Assembly: GCF_014705945.2 (NCBI RefSeq)
Contig: NZ_CP061538.1
Coordinates: 1,116,001 to 1,180,000, forward strand
Reading direction: 5' to 3'
DNA from: Rothia amarae
Lineage (GTDB): Bacteria; Actinomycetota; Actinomycetes; Actinomycetales; Micrococcaceae
DNA length: 64,000 nucleotides
Of the stretch, positions 7,974-16,170 are shown in pieces. Below the pieces are notes generated by a model, which saw nothing but the letters and a program-made list of their open reading frames with translations, had not been told where the DNA came from and did not search any database. The translations under genes and the position numbers were made by a program. Each line of letters starts with the position of its first letter. Position 1 is the stretch's first letter.

Positions 7974-8594
7974 TTAGCTTAGCTCCTGCCTGCTGTTCTG
8001 CACCTTTTGTGCGATTGCAGAGGCTGCCTTGGAATCAGGCCCTGGTGCCGGCACAAAAACGGCTTCGCGATAGTAACGAAGTTCATCAATCGAATCCCGA
8101 ATATCTCCAAGGGCGCGATGGTTTCCAGTCTTGGCCGGGGCATTGTAGTGAGCTTTGGGGAACCAACGGCGGGAAAGTTCCTTAATGGTTGAAACATCAA
8201 TGACGCGGTAGTGAAGGTAATCAATCAGTTCAGGCATATCCCGGCTGAGGAAAGTCTTGTCTGTGCCGATTGAATTTCCCGCAAGTTGTGCCTTGCGCGG
8301 CTCGGGTACAAACTCCTGAATATAGTCGAGCACCTGACGCTCGGCGTCTCCCATTGAGATTCCCTGTTCTAGTTCATCGAGTAGACCAGATGTCTTATGC
8401 ATGTTCGTTACAAAATCATCCATGTTCTCCAGCGCAGCAGGATCAGGCTTGATAATGACATCTACACCTTGACCCAATATGTTGAGTTCTGCATCGGTCA
8501 CAAGTGCTGCGACTTCAATCAGAGCATCGTTCTCCAAAGAGAGCCCTGTCATCTCGCAGTCAATCCATACAATTCGTTCATTAGAAATAGACAC
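7974..8594 (-). CDS. orn: Oligoribonuclease
   Basis: 3'-to-5' exonuclease of the DEDDh family that degrades 2-5 nt RNAs and pGpG. At 206 aa it is slightly longer than E. coli Orn. Exo I motif IVWIDCEMTGL (residues 8-18) supplies Asp and Glu; the later motif contains GNSIGTDKTFLSRDMPELIDYLHYR with Asp, and HRALGDIRDSI contains the catalytic His and Asp. The C-terminal tail after residue 190 is low-complexity. The start is GTG 8594; GAAGG abuts the codon, an unusually tight spacing, so initiation is uncertain, though the motif position leaves no room for a later start. Confidence 0.93.
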   Translation of the reverse strand: MSISNERIVWIDCEMTGLSLENDALIEVAALVTDAELNILGQGVDVIIKPDPAALENMDDFVTNMHKTSGLLDELEQGISMGDAERQVLDYIQEFVPEPRKAQLAGNSIGTDKTFLSRDMPELIDYLHYRVIDVSTIKELSRRWFPKAHYNAPAKTGNHRALGDIRDSIDELRYYREAVFVPAPGPDSKAASAIAQKVQNSRQELS

Positions 8595-8756
8595 CCTTCT
8601 AACTTACTCCCCAGGCGAGCTCTACTCAGCATTTTCGCTCTGCAACAGAATACTTGGTGATATTTCACAGAAGTAGTGTCTACCAGGTGGTCAGTAGGGG
8701 TGTTCGGGTTCGGTAATATCAGGAGAGTTCAGTAAATCCCGTGATGCAGGAGCCCA

Positions 8757-10313
8757 ATGTCTGCAAATAAGGTTCAGCGACCCGCTAGTAAGCGAGTAGG
8801 CAAGCGATCTAAATATATTTATGGCAACCCATTACGTACCATAGTGCTCGGTACCTTGGGATCGCTATTGATGATGGTGGGCTCATTTGGCGTGGGATGG
8901 CTTGCGGATGCTTCCCCTCTGCAACGAATCCCCTTTGTAATCTCCTTGCGTTACAACATTTCGGGGATTATTCTCTGCATTATTTTGCTTGCAGTAGGTG
9001 GCATGATTATGTGCCGTGAATGGCTCCGGCTGTCCCAAAAACTCATCGTATGGAGGGGAAATGCCAAACGGTATACCTGGTTGGCTATCGTGTGCTGGAC
9101 TACCCCTCAACTTATCGCATTCCCGCTCTTTTCCCGAGATATATTTTCTTATTTTGCTCAGGGGCGAGTGATGCTCAGTGGGCAGAACCCCTATGAAGTG
9201 GGCGTCTCCTCTATCAACAATTTCTTCCAGTATGGAGCAGATCCTTTATGGGCGCAGTCGCCTCCGCCTTACGGCCCCATCTTTCTCTGGATTGAACAAG
9301 GGGTTGCATGGCTGGCGGGAACAAACGTCGATTTAGGTATCTATCTCTTCCGCGGAGTTGCAGTTTTTGGTGTAGCTCTCATTGCCTACTTTGTGCCTAA
9401 GATTGCTGCTTTGCACAATATTAACGGCGTCCGAGCGCTCTGGTTGGTCGTCGCTAACCCTCTCTTCATCGCTCAGTTTGTAACCGCAGGGCACAATGAC
9501 GCTTTGATGACCGGATTTGCCGTAGCGGGAACGTATTTTGCTGCCGCTCATCGTAACTGGAAGGGTGGAATTCTCGGAATCACACTGGTTACCCTAGCGA
9601 TTGCTGTCAAGCCTATAGCTCTGGTGATCTTGCCCTTCATTGGTTTACTGTGGGCAGGGCGAGGAGCATCATGGCCCCGAAAGTTTATGTTCTGGGCTTT
9701 GACATTGGCCGTATCTCTGGCGGAATTGGGCATAATGGGACTCATCAACGGTTTTGGGTTCGGCTGGGTCGGTGCGCTTTCCACGACTAGCGGTCAGCTG
9801 ATTTGGTATGCACCGGTTGGTTTTATTGCCTGGATGGCGGGCATGATTTTTACCCCGCTCTTGGGCGGAGAAACCGCCGAAACTATTCGCGATGCCATTG
9901 GTTCCATGGGGAAGCTCATCGGTATGTTGGGCGCCGTCCTAGTGATGTTTGTGGGGCAAGACTCCAAACTGGTTCGACGAATTGGTATATCGCTGGGATG
10001 CATCGTCATCTTTGCACCCATGATCCAGTCCTGGTACCTGCTCTGGATTATTCCATTCCTTGCCGCATCCGGCATTAGAACTGATTGGCAATTAGACTTC
10101 TACTTCATTACCACATTGTTCTTCATGATTTACGCAGTCAGCGACCAGCTCGATGTTTCCCCCTACATTCAGGACTTCGACATGAATATGGGGCGTCTCA
10201 TAGCCGTCGTCATATCACTGGCCTATGCGAGTTATCTGGTGTTCATTGACCCTGCAACGCGGAGAGTCCTTCGCCGAGGAAAACGTTCCTCCATCTACCA
10301 GGTCATCATCTAA
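8757..10313 (+). CDS. mptB: Polyprenyl-phosphomannose mannosyltransferase, MptB-like
   Basis: 518 aa polytopic membrane protein with roughly 12 or more hydrophobic segments, the profile of a GT-C glycosyltransferase. After a basic N-terminus (KVQRPASKRVGKRSK) and the first helices comes the loop with FSRDIFSYFAQGRVMLSGQN; the Asp there corresponds to the GT-C catalytic acid. PPYGPIFLWIEQG and AGHNDALMTGF are further family-like segments. MptB extends the alpha-1,6-mannan backbone of lipomannan-type glycolipids at the outer face of the membrane using polyprenyl-phosphomannose. AGGAG lies 5 bases before ATG 8757. Family placement rests on remembered motifs; the exact product made is inference. 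Confidence 0.8.
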   Translation: MSANKVQRPASKRVGKRSKYIYGNPLRTIVLGTLGSLLMMVGSFGVGWLADASPLQRIPFVISLRYNISGIILCIILLAVGGMIMCREWLRLSQKLIVWRGNAKRYTWLAIVCWTTPQLIAFPLFSRDIFSYFAQGRVMLSGQNPYEVGVSSINNFFQYGADPLWAQSPPPYGPIFLWIEQGVAWLAGTNVDLGIYLFRGVAVFGVALIAYFVPKIAALHNINGVRALWLVVANPLFIAQFVTAGHNDALMTGFAVAGTYFAAAHRNWKGGILGITLVTLAIAVKPIALVILPFIGLLWAGRGASWPRKFMFWALTLAVSLAELGIMGLINGFGFGWVGALSTTSGQLIWYAPVGFIAWMAGMIFTPLLGGETAETIRDAIGSMGKLIGMLGAVLVMFVGQDSKLVRRIGISLGCIVIFAPMIQSWYLLWIIPFLAASGIRTDWQLDFYFITTLFFMIYAVSDQLDVSPYIQDFDMNMGRLIAVVISLAYASYLVFIDPATRRVLRRGKRSSIYQVII

Positions 10314-10323
10314 TGAGCGTTCT

Positions 10324-10352
10324 TTGCTCTGCCCTTGAGAAATGAGTAATAT
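10324..10352 (+). promoter_or_regulatory. Promoter for tRNA-Arg
   Basis: TTGCTC (10324-10329) and TAATAT (10347-10352) are separated by 17 bases. The predicted start is about 20 bases before the tRNA. It begins 11 bases after the mptB-like stop. Confidence 0.55.
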
Positions 10353-10378
10353 GGGGAAGGTTCACTCTGTGAACTGTC

Positions 10379-10451
10379 GCCTCAGTAGCTCAGTGGATAG
10401 AGCAGGAGCCTTCTAATCTCTTGGTCGGGGGTTCGACTCCCTCCTGGGGCA
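10379..10451 (+). tRNA. tRNA-Arg (anticodon UCU)
   Basis: Acceptor GCCTCAG pairs with CTGGGGC (10444-10450), discriminator A, CCA not encoded. The anticodon loop CTTCTAA gives UCU for AGA codons. The D-arm and the T-arm (GGGGGTTCGACTCCCTC) are normal. The anticodon stem is slightly weak: GGAGC against TCTCT leaves a C-T mismatch next to the loop and a G-T pair at its base. Confidence 0.92.
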
Positions 10452-10457
10452 CAACCG

Positions 10458-10507
10458 AATAACCCGTCTGGCGAGAAGTAACGCTAGTCAGACGGGTTAT
10501 TTTTTTA
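10458..10507 (+). terminator. Terminator of tRNA-Arg
   Basis: A 13-bp perfect stem (10458-10470 with 10489-10501), a larger loop holding a short GCG/CGC helix, and a run of T residues. Confidence 0.85.
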
Positions 10508-10580
10508 TTGCTGTACCAAAGGGCGATTTATGGGACGCACCGAATCTGATATGTCCTATCCTCTGCGCATGCTATTTCTG

Positions 10581-11825
10581 CTACGAACGCAGGTAGTGGA
10601 TGCCGTCGTCCTGCGCAGAATTCTTGAATTTAAGGATATTATCTGGATCCAGCAACGATACCTGTAAACCCTCTTCCTGTAGCCGATGCAAACCATCGAG
10701 TAGCATATGCCGGCCCACCCGGTTAGCTTCACTGACCCGCGTCAAATCTATGACGACGTCGGTACAGTTGTATTCCAATTCTTCAAGCTGAGAAAGTATT
10801 TCTTCGGCGTTGGAGAACTCCAAGCGTCCCTGAAGCTCAATAATTAGTTCATCGCCCACCTGCCGGACGGCACGAACAGCATGGTAACTGTATGCCTCAG
10901 TGTCCATGATGTGCAGACCCATGCGATCAGAAAGCTCTTTGAATACGCGAATTCCTCGAACGCTATTACCCTTGGCATCCAGGCTGGGAGAGAAGACTCC
11001 GAGACCCAACTGACCGGGCAGGACACCTAGAATACCGCCTGAAACTCCAGATTTCGCAGGAATGCCGACATCCGCAAACCAGGTTCCCGAGGCATCGTAC
11101 ATTCCTGCAGAGACCATCACTGAAAGTACTTGGCGGGCTACCAAAGGTTCAATAACCTGTTCACCGGTATGCGGCTGGATACCCCCATTGGATAGCGTGG
11201 CGCCCATGACAGAAAGATCGCGAATATTGACTTTGACGGCGCACTGGGCGATATAGCCTTCCACCACCCCGTGAGCTGGCCCATCAAAGACGCTCAAGCC
11301 CTTCAGCATGTGCCCCATGGCAAAATTGCGCTCTGCGGTTTCGAGCTCTGAAGTGAAGACATCCTGATCAATCGTCAACTCTCGGCCAGCCAAGCGGGAG
11401 AAAAATTCGCGAAGATACTCAATGCGTTCCTGGCTCGGGGTATCCTTCTCTAACAACAATCCGTGAACGGCAATCGCCCCCACATTAATCATGGGGTTAT
11501 CGGGTCGATTGCTATCTTCTTCAATTGAGAGCTCGTTGAAGGCTTCGCCCGAGGGTTCCACTCCAACTCGTTCGCTCATATACTCTTTGCCGTGCATATC
11601 TAAAGCTGCTGCATATGCAAAAGGTTTGGACATAGATTGGAGGGTGAACTCAATGTTGTCATCCCCCACGGAGTAGGTACGTCCCTCAACAGTCGTCATG
11701 GCAATCCCAAAACGATGAGGATTAGCGCGAGCCAATTCGGGGATGTAGGAGGCGCGTTCGCCACCGTCATGATTGCGGTTACGCTCGAGAAGTTCGTTGA
11801 GGTAGTCAGTTACGGGGCTCTTCAT
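10581..11825 (-). CDS. glsA: Glutaminase A with C-terminal STAS domain
   Basis: Hydrolyses L-glutamine to glutamate and ammonia. Residues 1 to about 305 form the serine-dependent beta-lactamase-like glutaminase: SMSK (64-67) holds the Ser-Lys catalytic pair, and NPMINVGAIAV, the NFAMGHMLKG segment and SGVSGGILGVLPGQLGLGVFSPSLD follow. The last 95 residues form a STAS-like fold (VVIDLTRVSEANRVGRHML). Similar two-part glutaminases are known in Micrococcus. ATG 11825 (414 aa) follows GGAGGA with almost no spacer; an upstream TTG would add 12 residues. The STAS part may be regulatory, which is inference. Confidence 0.93.
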   Translation of the reverse strand: MKSPVTDYLNELLERNRNHDGGERASYIPELARANPHRFGIAMTTVEGRTYSVGDDNIEFTLQSMSKPFAYAAALDMHGKEYMSERVGVEPSGEAFNELSIEEDSNRPDNPMINVGAIAVHGLLLEKDTPSQERIEYLREFFSRLAGRELTIDQDVFTSELETAERNFAMGHMLKGLSVFDGPAHGVVEGYIAQCAVKVNIRDLSVMGATLSNGGIQPHTGEQVIEPLVARQVLSVMVSAGMYDASGTWFADVGIPAKSGVSGGILGVLPGQLGLGVFSPSLDAKGNSVRGIRVFKELSDRMGLHIMDTEAYSYHAVRAVRQVGDELIIELQGRLEFSNAEEILSQLEELEYNCTDVVIDLTRVSEANRVGRHMLLDGLHRLQEEGLQVSLLDPDNILKFKNSAQDDGIHYLRS

Positions 11826-11915
11826 TCCTCCACAGTAGCGAAGCAGGGGAGAAGGCGCCAAATACTTTCATCACCGTCCCTACTCGTTTAAGAGGAGAAA
11901 CGTTGAGGTCGCAAG

Positions 11916-12503
11916 CTAGTTTTCTTCAATGACTCGAATGAGACCGAGTGCTTGAGCAACTGAACAAAGCACTGTCGGCCCCCAAAATTTTATTCCGAGC
12001 CCTGTCAATTCTTTAGCTAATTCTATGGATTCTTCACAATATTGTGGCAAGGATTCGTAATCTGAGACGGTGGGATAGTTCTCAAACGTATCCATAAAAA
12101 TTTGTGCCAGATTAATTTCATGCTTAACAATTATCTGCGCATTATCTCTGCACGCCCTGAATTTTTGTAGGTTTCTAATGACGGCGGGATCCATGCAGAT
12201 TTTTATCAAATCTTCATCGGTGAGATTCGCAAGAGCGTCTAAGTCAAAGTTGCACAGCGCAGTAGCGATTGCTGACCGATGCTTAAGGACGGTTTCAAAG
12301 CCTAACCCCACTTGAAAAGTGAGAAGGCACAGTTGTTCAAAAATTTCTTCTTGAACGAGGGACACCTGCGACCATTCTTTACGGTAATACGTTTCGGTTA
12401 GTTCTCCGCGAACCCACCGGGGACGAGCCAGCGAAGGTGCATATTTATGAGTTTGTTGCAGGTGGATTTCAATCATGGCACCACGATAAGCCGGGAAAGG
12501 CAT
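11916..12503 (-). CDS. Divergent Tag-like (3-methyladenine glycosylase I family) protein
   Basis: 195 aa. The whole chain follows the Tag pattern: RWVRGELTETYYRKEW near the N-terminus, IFEQLCLLTFQVGLGFETVL, then DPAVIRNLQKFRACRDNAQ, then LGIKFWGPTVLCSVAQALGL (E. coli Tag has GFKFVGTTICYSFMQACGLV). The functional residues differ. The Glu of LEGQ is Leu, the Trp of GLSW is Phe, the His of YHDNEW is Tyr, the N-terminal Cys is absent, and the C-terminal HxxxC zinc pair is missing. Zinc binding is therefore unlikely, and the usual 3-methyladenine activity is doubtful. It may be a changed-specificity paralogue or a DNA-binding relic. The start ATG 12503 has no clear ribosome-binding site. It lies between glsA and the DnaA boxes. 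Confidence 0.7.
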   Translation of the reverse strand: MPFPAYRGAMIEIHLQQTHKYAPSLARPRWVRGELTETYYRKEWSQVSLVQEEIFEQLCLLTFQVGLGFETVLKHRSAIATALCNFDLDALANLTDEDLIKICMDPAVIRNLQKFRACRDNAQIIVKHEINLAQIFMDTFENYPTVSDYESLPQYCEESIELAKELTGLGIKFWGPTVLCSVAQALGLIRVIEEN

Positions 12504-12526
12504 CGGGAGCGAGGAAAAATTCTAGC

Positions 12527-12605
12527 TGTGGATAACTCGCTTGTGGAAAGTCACAGACTTTTCCACAAAACCAAAAATTCAGATAAATAAGGGAAGTTAT
12601 CCACA
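12527..12605. promoter_or_regulatory. Cluster of four DnaA-box-like sites upstream of ssb
   Basis: Two perfect boxes face each other: TGTGGATAA at 12527-12535 and TTATCCACA at 12597-12605. Between them lie TGTGGAAAG (12542-12550, two mismatches) and TTTTCCACA (12559-12567, one mismatch). They fill the gap between the Tag-like gene and ssb, 86 bases before the ssb start. An AT-rich stretch lies between the third and fourth boxes. No dnaA, dnaN, gyrB or rpmH gene is nearby, so a regulatory or titration site is likelier than an origin. Confidence 0.6.
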
Positions 12606-12690
12606 GGTTTACGACTCCTCACCCGGCACGATAACCCGCGATGAGCTCCAATGAGAGAACAAATTTTATTTTCACACTCAGGAGTAAACC

Positions 12691-13239
12691 ATGACAGATA
12701 TGATCACCATCCGCGGATTCGTAGCCACTACCCCTACGCTTAACAAACTGCCCTCAGGGCTTCCTGTTGCAAACTTTCGAGTTGCGTCAACTCCTCGATG
12801 GTACGACGCGCAGCAGCAGGTGTGGCGCGAAGGTACCACGAATTGGTACACCATCAACTCCTACCGGGCGCTCGCCCAGCACGCCAATCGAAGTATTTTC
12901 GTCGGGCAGCCAGTGATTGTCACCGGCAGACTTAACGTCAAGCAGTGGAGCAACGACGACGGACGCAAGGGCACCACGGTTGAAATCGATGCATCAGCGA
13001 TTGGCCATGACTTGAATCTAGGAACATCTTCTTTCAATCGTGCCATTCAGCCTGATACACAGGGTGAAACTCAAAAGAGCTCTATCCCGGATACTTCAGA
13101 AAATGGGCAGCACAATGGTATCTCTTCAGAATCTGAAACTTTCCACCCATCAGAAAATGCTGGAGACAACGCACCAGATACACATGGTTTGGTAGAAGGA
13201 AATACCACAAATAACGAAGCAGTAACTGCCATGGTGTAA
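12691..13239 (+). CDS. ssb: Single-stranded DNA-binding protein, accessory type
   Basis: 182 aa. Residues 1-115 form the OB fold with the SSB pattern ITIRGFVATTP, ANFRVASTPRWYDAQQQVW, NWYTINSYRALAQHA and GQPVIVTGRL. The rest is polar and disordered (many Asn, Ser, Glu). It ends in NNEAVTAMV, not the acidic DDDIPF-like tip that recruits replication proteins, so it is probably a second SSB (SsbB-like) and not the replicative one, which in this phylum usually sits with rpsF and rpsR. AGGAG lies 8 bases before ATG. The following gene is ettA, a common actinobacterial neighbourhood. Confidence 0.9.
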   Translation: MTDMITIRGFVATTPTLNKLPSGLPVANFRVASTPRWYDAQQQVWREGTTNWYTINSYRALAQHANRSIFVGQPVIVTGRLNVKQWSNDDGRKGTTVEIDASAIGHDLNLGTSSFNRAIQPDTQGETQKSSIPDTSENGQHNGISSESETFHPSENAGDNAPDTHGLVEGNTTNNEAVTAMV

Positions 13240-13392
13240 TAACCCTTCACCCCCGTGGACCCACCTCGCTCGATGAGGCGGGTCCGCACTGCACAGCCAA
13301 TCTCTCTTCTCACTGCATCTATTTTTGTTCTCAAGAGGAGAGCAAACTACACGGGCGTGGAATATTTGACGGAACACGGTAGCCTTATAAAT

Positions 13393-15072
13393 ATGGCTGA
13401 ATTTATTTATACGATGAGCAAAGCCCGCAAAACTGTGGGCGATAAAGTCATCCTCAATGACGTATCCATGTCATTCTTCCCCGGTGCCAAGATCGGTATG
13501 GTTGGCCCTAACGGTGCTGGTAAGTCAACCATCCTTAAAATCATGGCTGGACTTGACACTCCATCAAACGGTGAAGCGCGGCTATCACCCGGTTACAGCG
13601 TGGGAATCCTCCTTCAGGAGCCCCCGCTGAACGAAGAAAAAACTGTATTGGGCAACGTCGAAGAAGGCGTAGGCGAAATCAAGGGCAAACTTGATCGATA
13701 CAACGAAATCTCTGAAGAGATGGCGAACCCCGAAGCTGACTTCGACGCGCTCATGGAAGAAATGGGAAAACTTCAAGAGGCTATCGACGCCGCCAATGCA
13801 TGGGATCTCGATTCTCAGCTTGAGCAGGCAATGGAAGCACTTCGTTGCCCTCCTGCCGATAGCCCCGTTTCAAACCTCTCCGGTGGCGAGCGCCGTCGTG
13901 TGGCACTGTGCAAGCTCTTGCTGGAGAAACCCGACCTTCTTCTGCTCGATGAGCCCACCAACCACCTCGACGCTGAATCCGTTCTGTGGCTTGAGCAGCA
14001 CCTGAAGTCCTACGAGGGCGCAGTTATTGCTGTAACCCACGACCGTTACTTCTTGGATCACGTCGCTGAATGGATTGCTGAAGTTGACCGCGGCAACCTC
14101 TACCCCTATGAAGGTAACTACTCCACCTACTTGGAGAAGAAGCGCGCCCGTCTTGAGGTTCAGGGTAAGAAGGACGCCAAGCTCGCTAAACGCCTTTCCG
14201 ACGAACTCGATTGGGTTCGTTCGAATTCCAAGGGCCGTCAGACGAAGTCCAAGGCTCGTCTGGCACGCTACGAAGAGATGGCAGCAGAGGCTGAGAAGAC
14301 TCGCAAGCTGGACTTCGAGGAAATTCAGATTCCTCCAGGACCTCGCTTGGGTAACGTCGTCATTGAAGCTGAGAACTTGCAGAAAGGCTTCGACGGTCGT
14401 TCCCTCATCAACGGTCTGTCCTTCTCGCTGCCTCGAAACGGCATCGTAGGTGTTATTGGTCCTAACGGTGTCGGTAAATCGACCCTTTTCAAGACCATCG
14501 TGGGCATGGAAGAACTCGACGGCGGCGAACTCAAAATCGGCGATACCGTCAAGATTTCCTACGTGGATCAGAACCGAGCAAACATCGATTCTGAAAAGAC
14601 CCTCTGGGAAGTAGTTTCTGACGGACTCGATTACATCCAGGTCGGGCAGGTAGAAATGCCCTCTCGAGCTTACGTCTCCGCCTTCGGCTTCAAAGGTCCA
14701 GATCAGCAGAAGAAGGCAGGAGTGCTCTCCGGTGGTGAGCGTAACCGCCTCAACCTAGCTCTCACTCTGAAACAGGGCGGCAACTTGTTGCTCTTGGACG
14801 AACCGACCAACGACCTCGACGTCGAAACCCTCGCATCGCTTGAAAACGCACTCCTGGAATTCCCCGGTTGTGCAGTCGTCGTATCACACGACCGCTGGTT
14901 CCTCGACCGAGTCGCCACCCATATCCTTGCGTGGGAAGGTACCGAAGAAAACCCCGATAACTGGTACTGGTACGAAGGTAACTTCGAATCCTACGAGGAA
15001 AACAAGGTAGAGCGATTGGGCCCTGAGGCAGCCAAGCCCAAGCGCGTGGTTCACCGCAAGCTCACCCGCTAA
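13393..15072 (+). CDS. ettA: Energy-dependent translational throttle protein EttA (ABC-F)
   Basis: 559 aa soluble ABC-F ATPase that binds the ribosomal E site and gates translation according to energy charge; E. coli EttA is 555 aa. Two ATPase halves are visible. The first has GPNGAGKST near 37-45, LSGGERRRVALCKLLLEKP, LLLLDEPTNHLDA and a His switch in AVTHDRYF. The second has GPNGVGKST, LSGGERNRLNLALTL, LLLLDEPTNDLD and VVSHDRWF. A charged linker (ARLEVQGKKDAKLAKRLSDE) joins them. ATG 13393 matches the family start (MAEFIYTM). No Shine-Dalgarno sequence precedes it, and an AT-rich TATAAAT abuts the codon. Confidence 0.95.
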   Translation: MAEFIYTMSKARKTVGDKVILNDVSMSFFPGAKIGMVGPNGAGKSTILKIMAGLDTPSNGEARLSPGYSVGILLQEPPLNEEKTVLGNVEEGVGEIKGKLDRYNEISEEMANPEADFDALMEEMGKLQEAIDAANAWDLDSQLEQAMEALRCPPADSPVSNLSGGERRRVALCKLLLEKPDLLLLDEPTNHLDAESVLWLEQHLKSYEGAVIAVTHDRYFLDHVAEWIAEVDRGNLYPYEGNYSTYLEKKRARLEVQGKKDAKLAKRLSDELDWVRSNSKGRQTKSKARLARYEEMAAEAEKTRKLDFEEIQIPPGPRLGNVVIEAENLQKGFDGRSLINGLSFSLPRNGIVGVIGPNGVGKSTLFKTIVGMEELDGGELKIGDTVKISYVDQNRANIDSEKTLWEVVSDGLDYIQVGQVEMPSRAYVSAFGFKGPDQQKKAGVLSGGERNRLNLALTLKQGGNLLLLDEPTNDLDVETLASLENALLEFPGCAVVVSHDRWFLDRVATHILAWEGTEENPDNWYWYEGNFESYEENKVERLGPEAAKPKRVVHRKLTR

Positions 15073-15089
15073 TCGATTCTGAAACCACA

Positions 15090-15130
15090 CCAAAAGCCCC
15101 ATTGTTCACGCAGATCAATGGGGCTTTTGG
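15090..15130. terminator. Bidirectional terminator between ettA and tesB
   Basis: A 15-bp perfect stem (15090-15104 with 15116-15130) and an 11-base loop. AAAA and TTTT lie within the stem ends, so it serves both converging genes. Confidence 0.8.
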
Positions 15131-15159
15131 GCATTCATTTAAGACCCGGGAAAACTTGA

Positions 15160-16098
15160 CTAATCCTGGTAGGGAGCCGTAATATTCTCCCGGTATTCAG
15201 GCAAGCGAAGCATCGTTTCCTGCGCAACAGTAGCCACATGCACTCCTTCTGCCGTAAAAATCTTGCCTGTCGCTAACGAACGTGCATCCTGAGCACTGGG
15301 TGAATCCAGCACATACAGCAACCATTCATCAGCACGCGCCGGGCGGTGAAACCACACCGCGTGATCGAGGGAAGCAACCTTCATACCTTGCTCCAGCCAG
15401 TACTTGCCGTGCGCTCGCAGGCCAGGTTCAACAGGCACGTAATCTGAGGCGTAGGCGATTGCAGCTTGGTGGATGATGGGGTCATCACCTAGTGGAGCGA
15501 AAGCTTTGAACCAGATGGCTGTACTGGGTTTGCGCTCGGGATCTGCCGCGAGCCACAGCGGTGGCTCCACATGTCGGATGTCAAAGGGGCGTTCAAAGGC
15601 GATTGCCTGGGCAATGGGCAAAGGAACATGCCCGACGAGTTCAGCCACCGTGGGCAAAGATTCTGGATCGGGGATATTTTCAGGAGCGGGGGAGCTGTGC
15701 TCGGCACCTTGAGTATCAGTTTGATAGGAGGCAATGGCAGAAAAGATTTCTTCAGACGCCTGCGAGGCTTGAATGCGTCGGGTAGAAAATGATCTTCCGT
15801 CGTTAAGTTTCTTGACGTTAAAGGACAGTGGCTGGTCAACGTCTCCTGGCCGCACAAAGTATGCATGAATCGAGTGCATGGTGCGGTCTGCGGCAACTGA
15901 CTGGGCCCCAGCAACAATTGCTTGGGCAAGGACCTGACCACCATAAATACGGCTGGATTCCCTGTTAAGCGTCATCGCTTCAAAGCTTTCGAAGCCGTCT
16001 TTAGATTCCTTTGGATTGAGTTGCAACATGCGGAGGAGGTCATCAACTGCCGGTACTCCAGCGGTCTTTTCTTCAATACGTTCTGTGCTATCGGACAT
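15160..16098 (-). CDS. tesB: Acyl-CoA thioesterase II
   Basis: 312 aa double hotdog-fold enzyme that hydrolyses medium and long acyl-CoAs. The N-terminal hotdog shows RIYGGQVLAQAIVAGAQSV and HSIHAYFVRPGDVDQPLSF with NDGRSFSTRRIQASQ. The C-terminal one shows HQAAIAYASDYVPVEP, SLDHAVWFHRP and EWLLYVLDSPSAQDARSL with the family Asp and Gln. AAAGG lies 7 bases before ATG 16098. The length is slightly over that of E. coli TesB because of a longer N-terminus (to about residue 25). Confidence 0.93.
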   Translation of the reverse strand: MSDSTERIEEKTAGVPAVDDLLRMLQLNPKESKDGFESFEAMTLNRESSRIYGGQVLAQAIVAGAQSVAADRTMHSIHAYFVRPGDVDQPLSFNVKKLNDGRSFSTRRIQASQASEEIFSAIASYQTDTQGAEHSSPAPENIPDPESLPTVAELVGHVPLPIAQAIAFERPFDIRHVEPPLWLAADPERKPSTAIWFKAFAPLGDDPIIHQAAIAYASDYVPVEPGLRAHGKYWLEQGMKVASLDHAVWFHRPARADEWLLYVLDSPSAQDARSLATGKIFTAEGVHVATVAQETMLRLPEYRENITAPYQD

Positions 16099-16170
16099 GT
16101 TCTTACCTTTCTCACAACGCGGTAATCTATTGAATGTACTTACCTTCTAATCTGCAGTAGAAAGGCAACC

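Noticed and set aside
12527-12605. Chromosomal origin of replication
   Set aside because: Four DnaA-box-like sites only, and none of the oriC neighbours (dnaA, dnaN, recF, gyrB, rpmH) is present.
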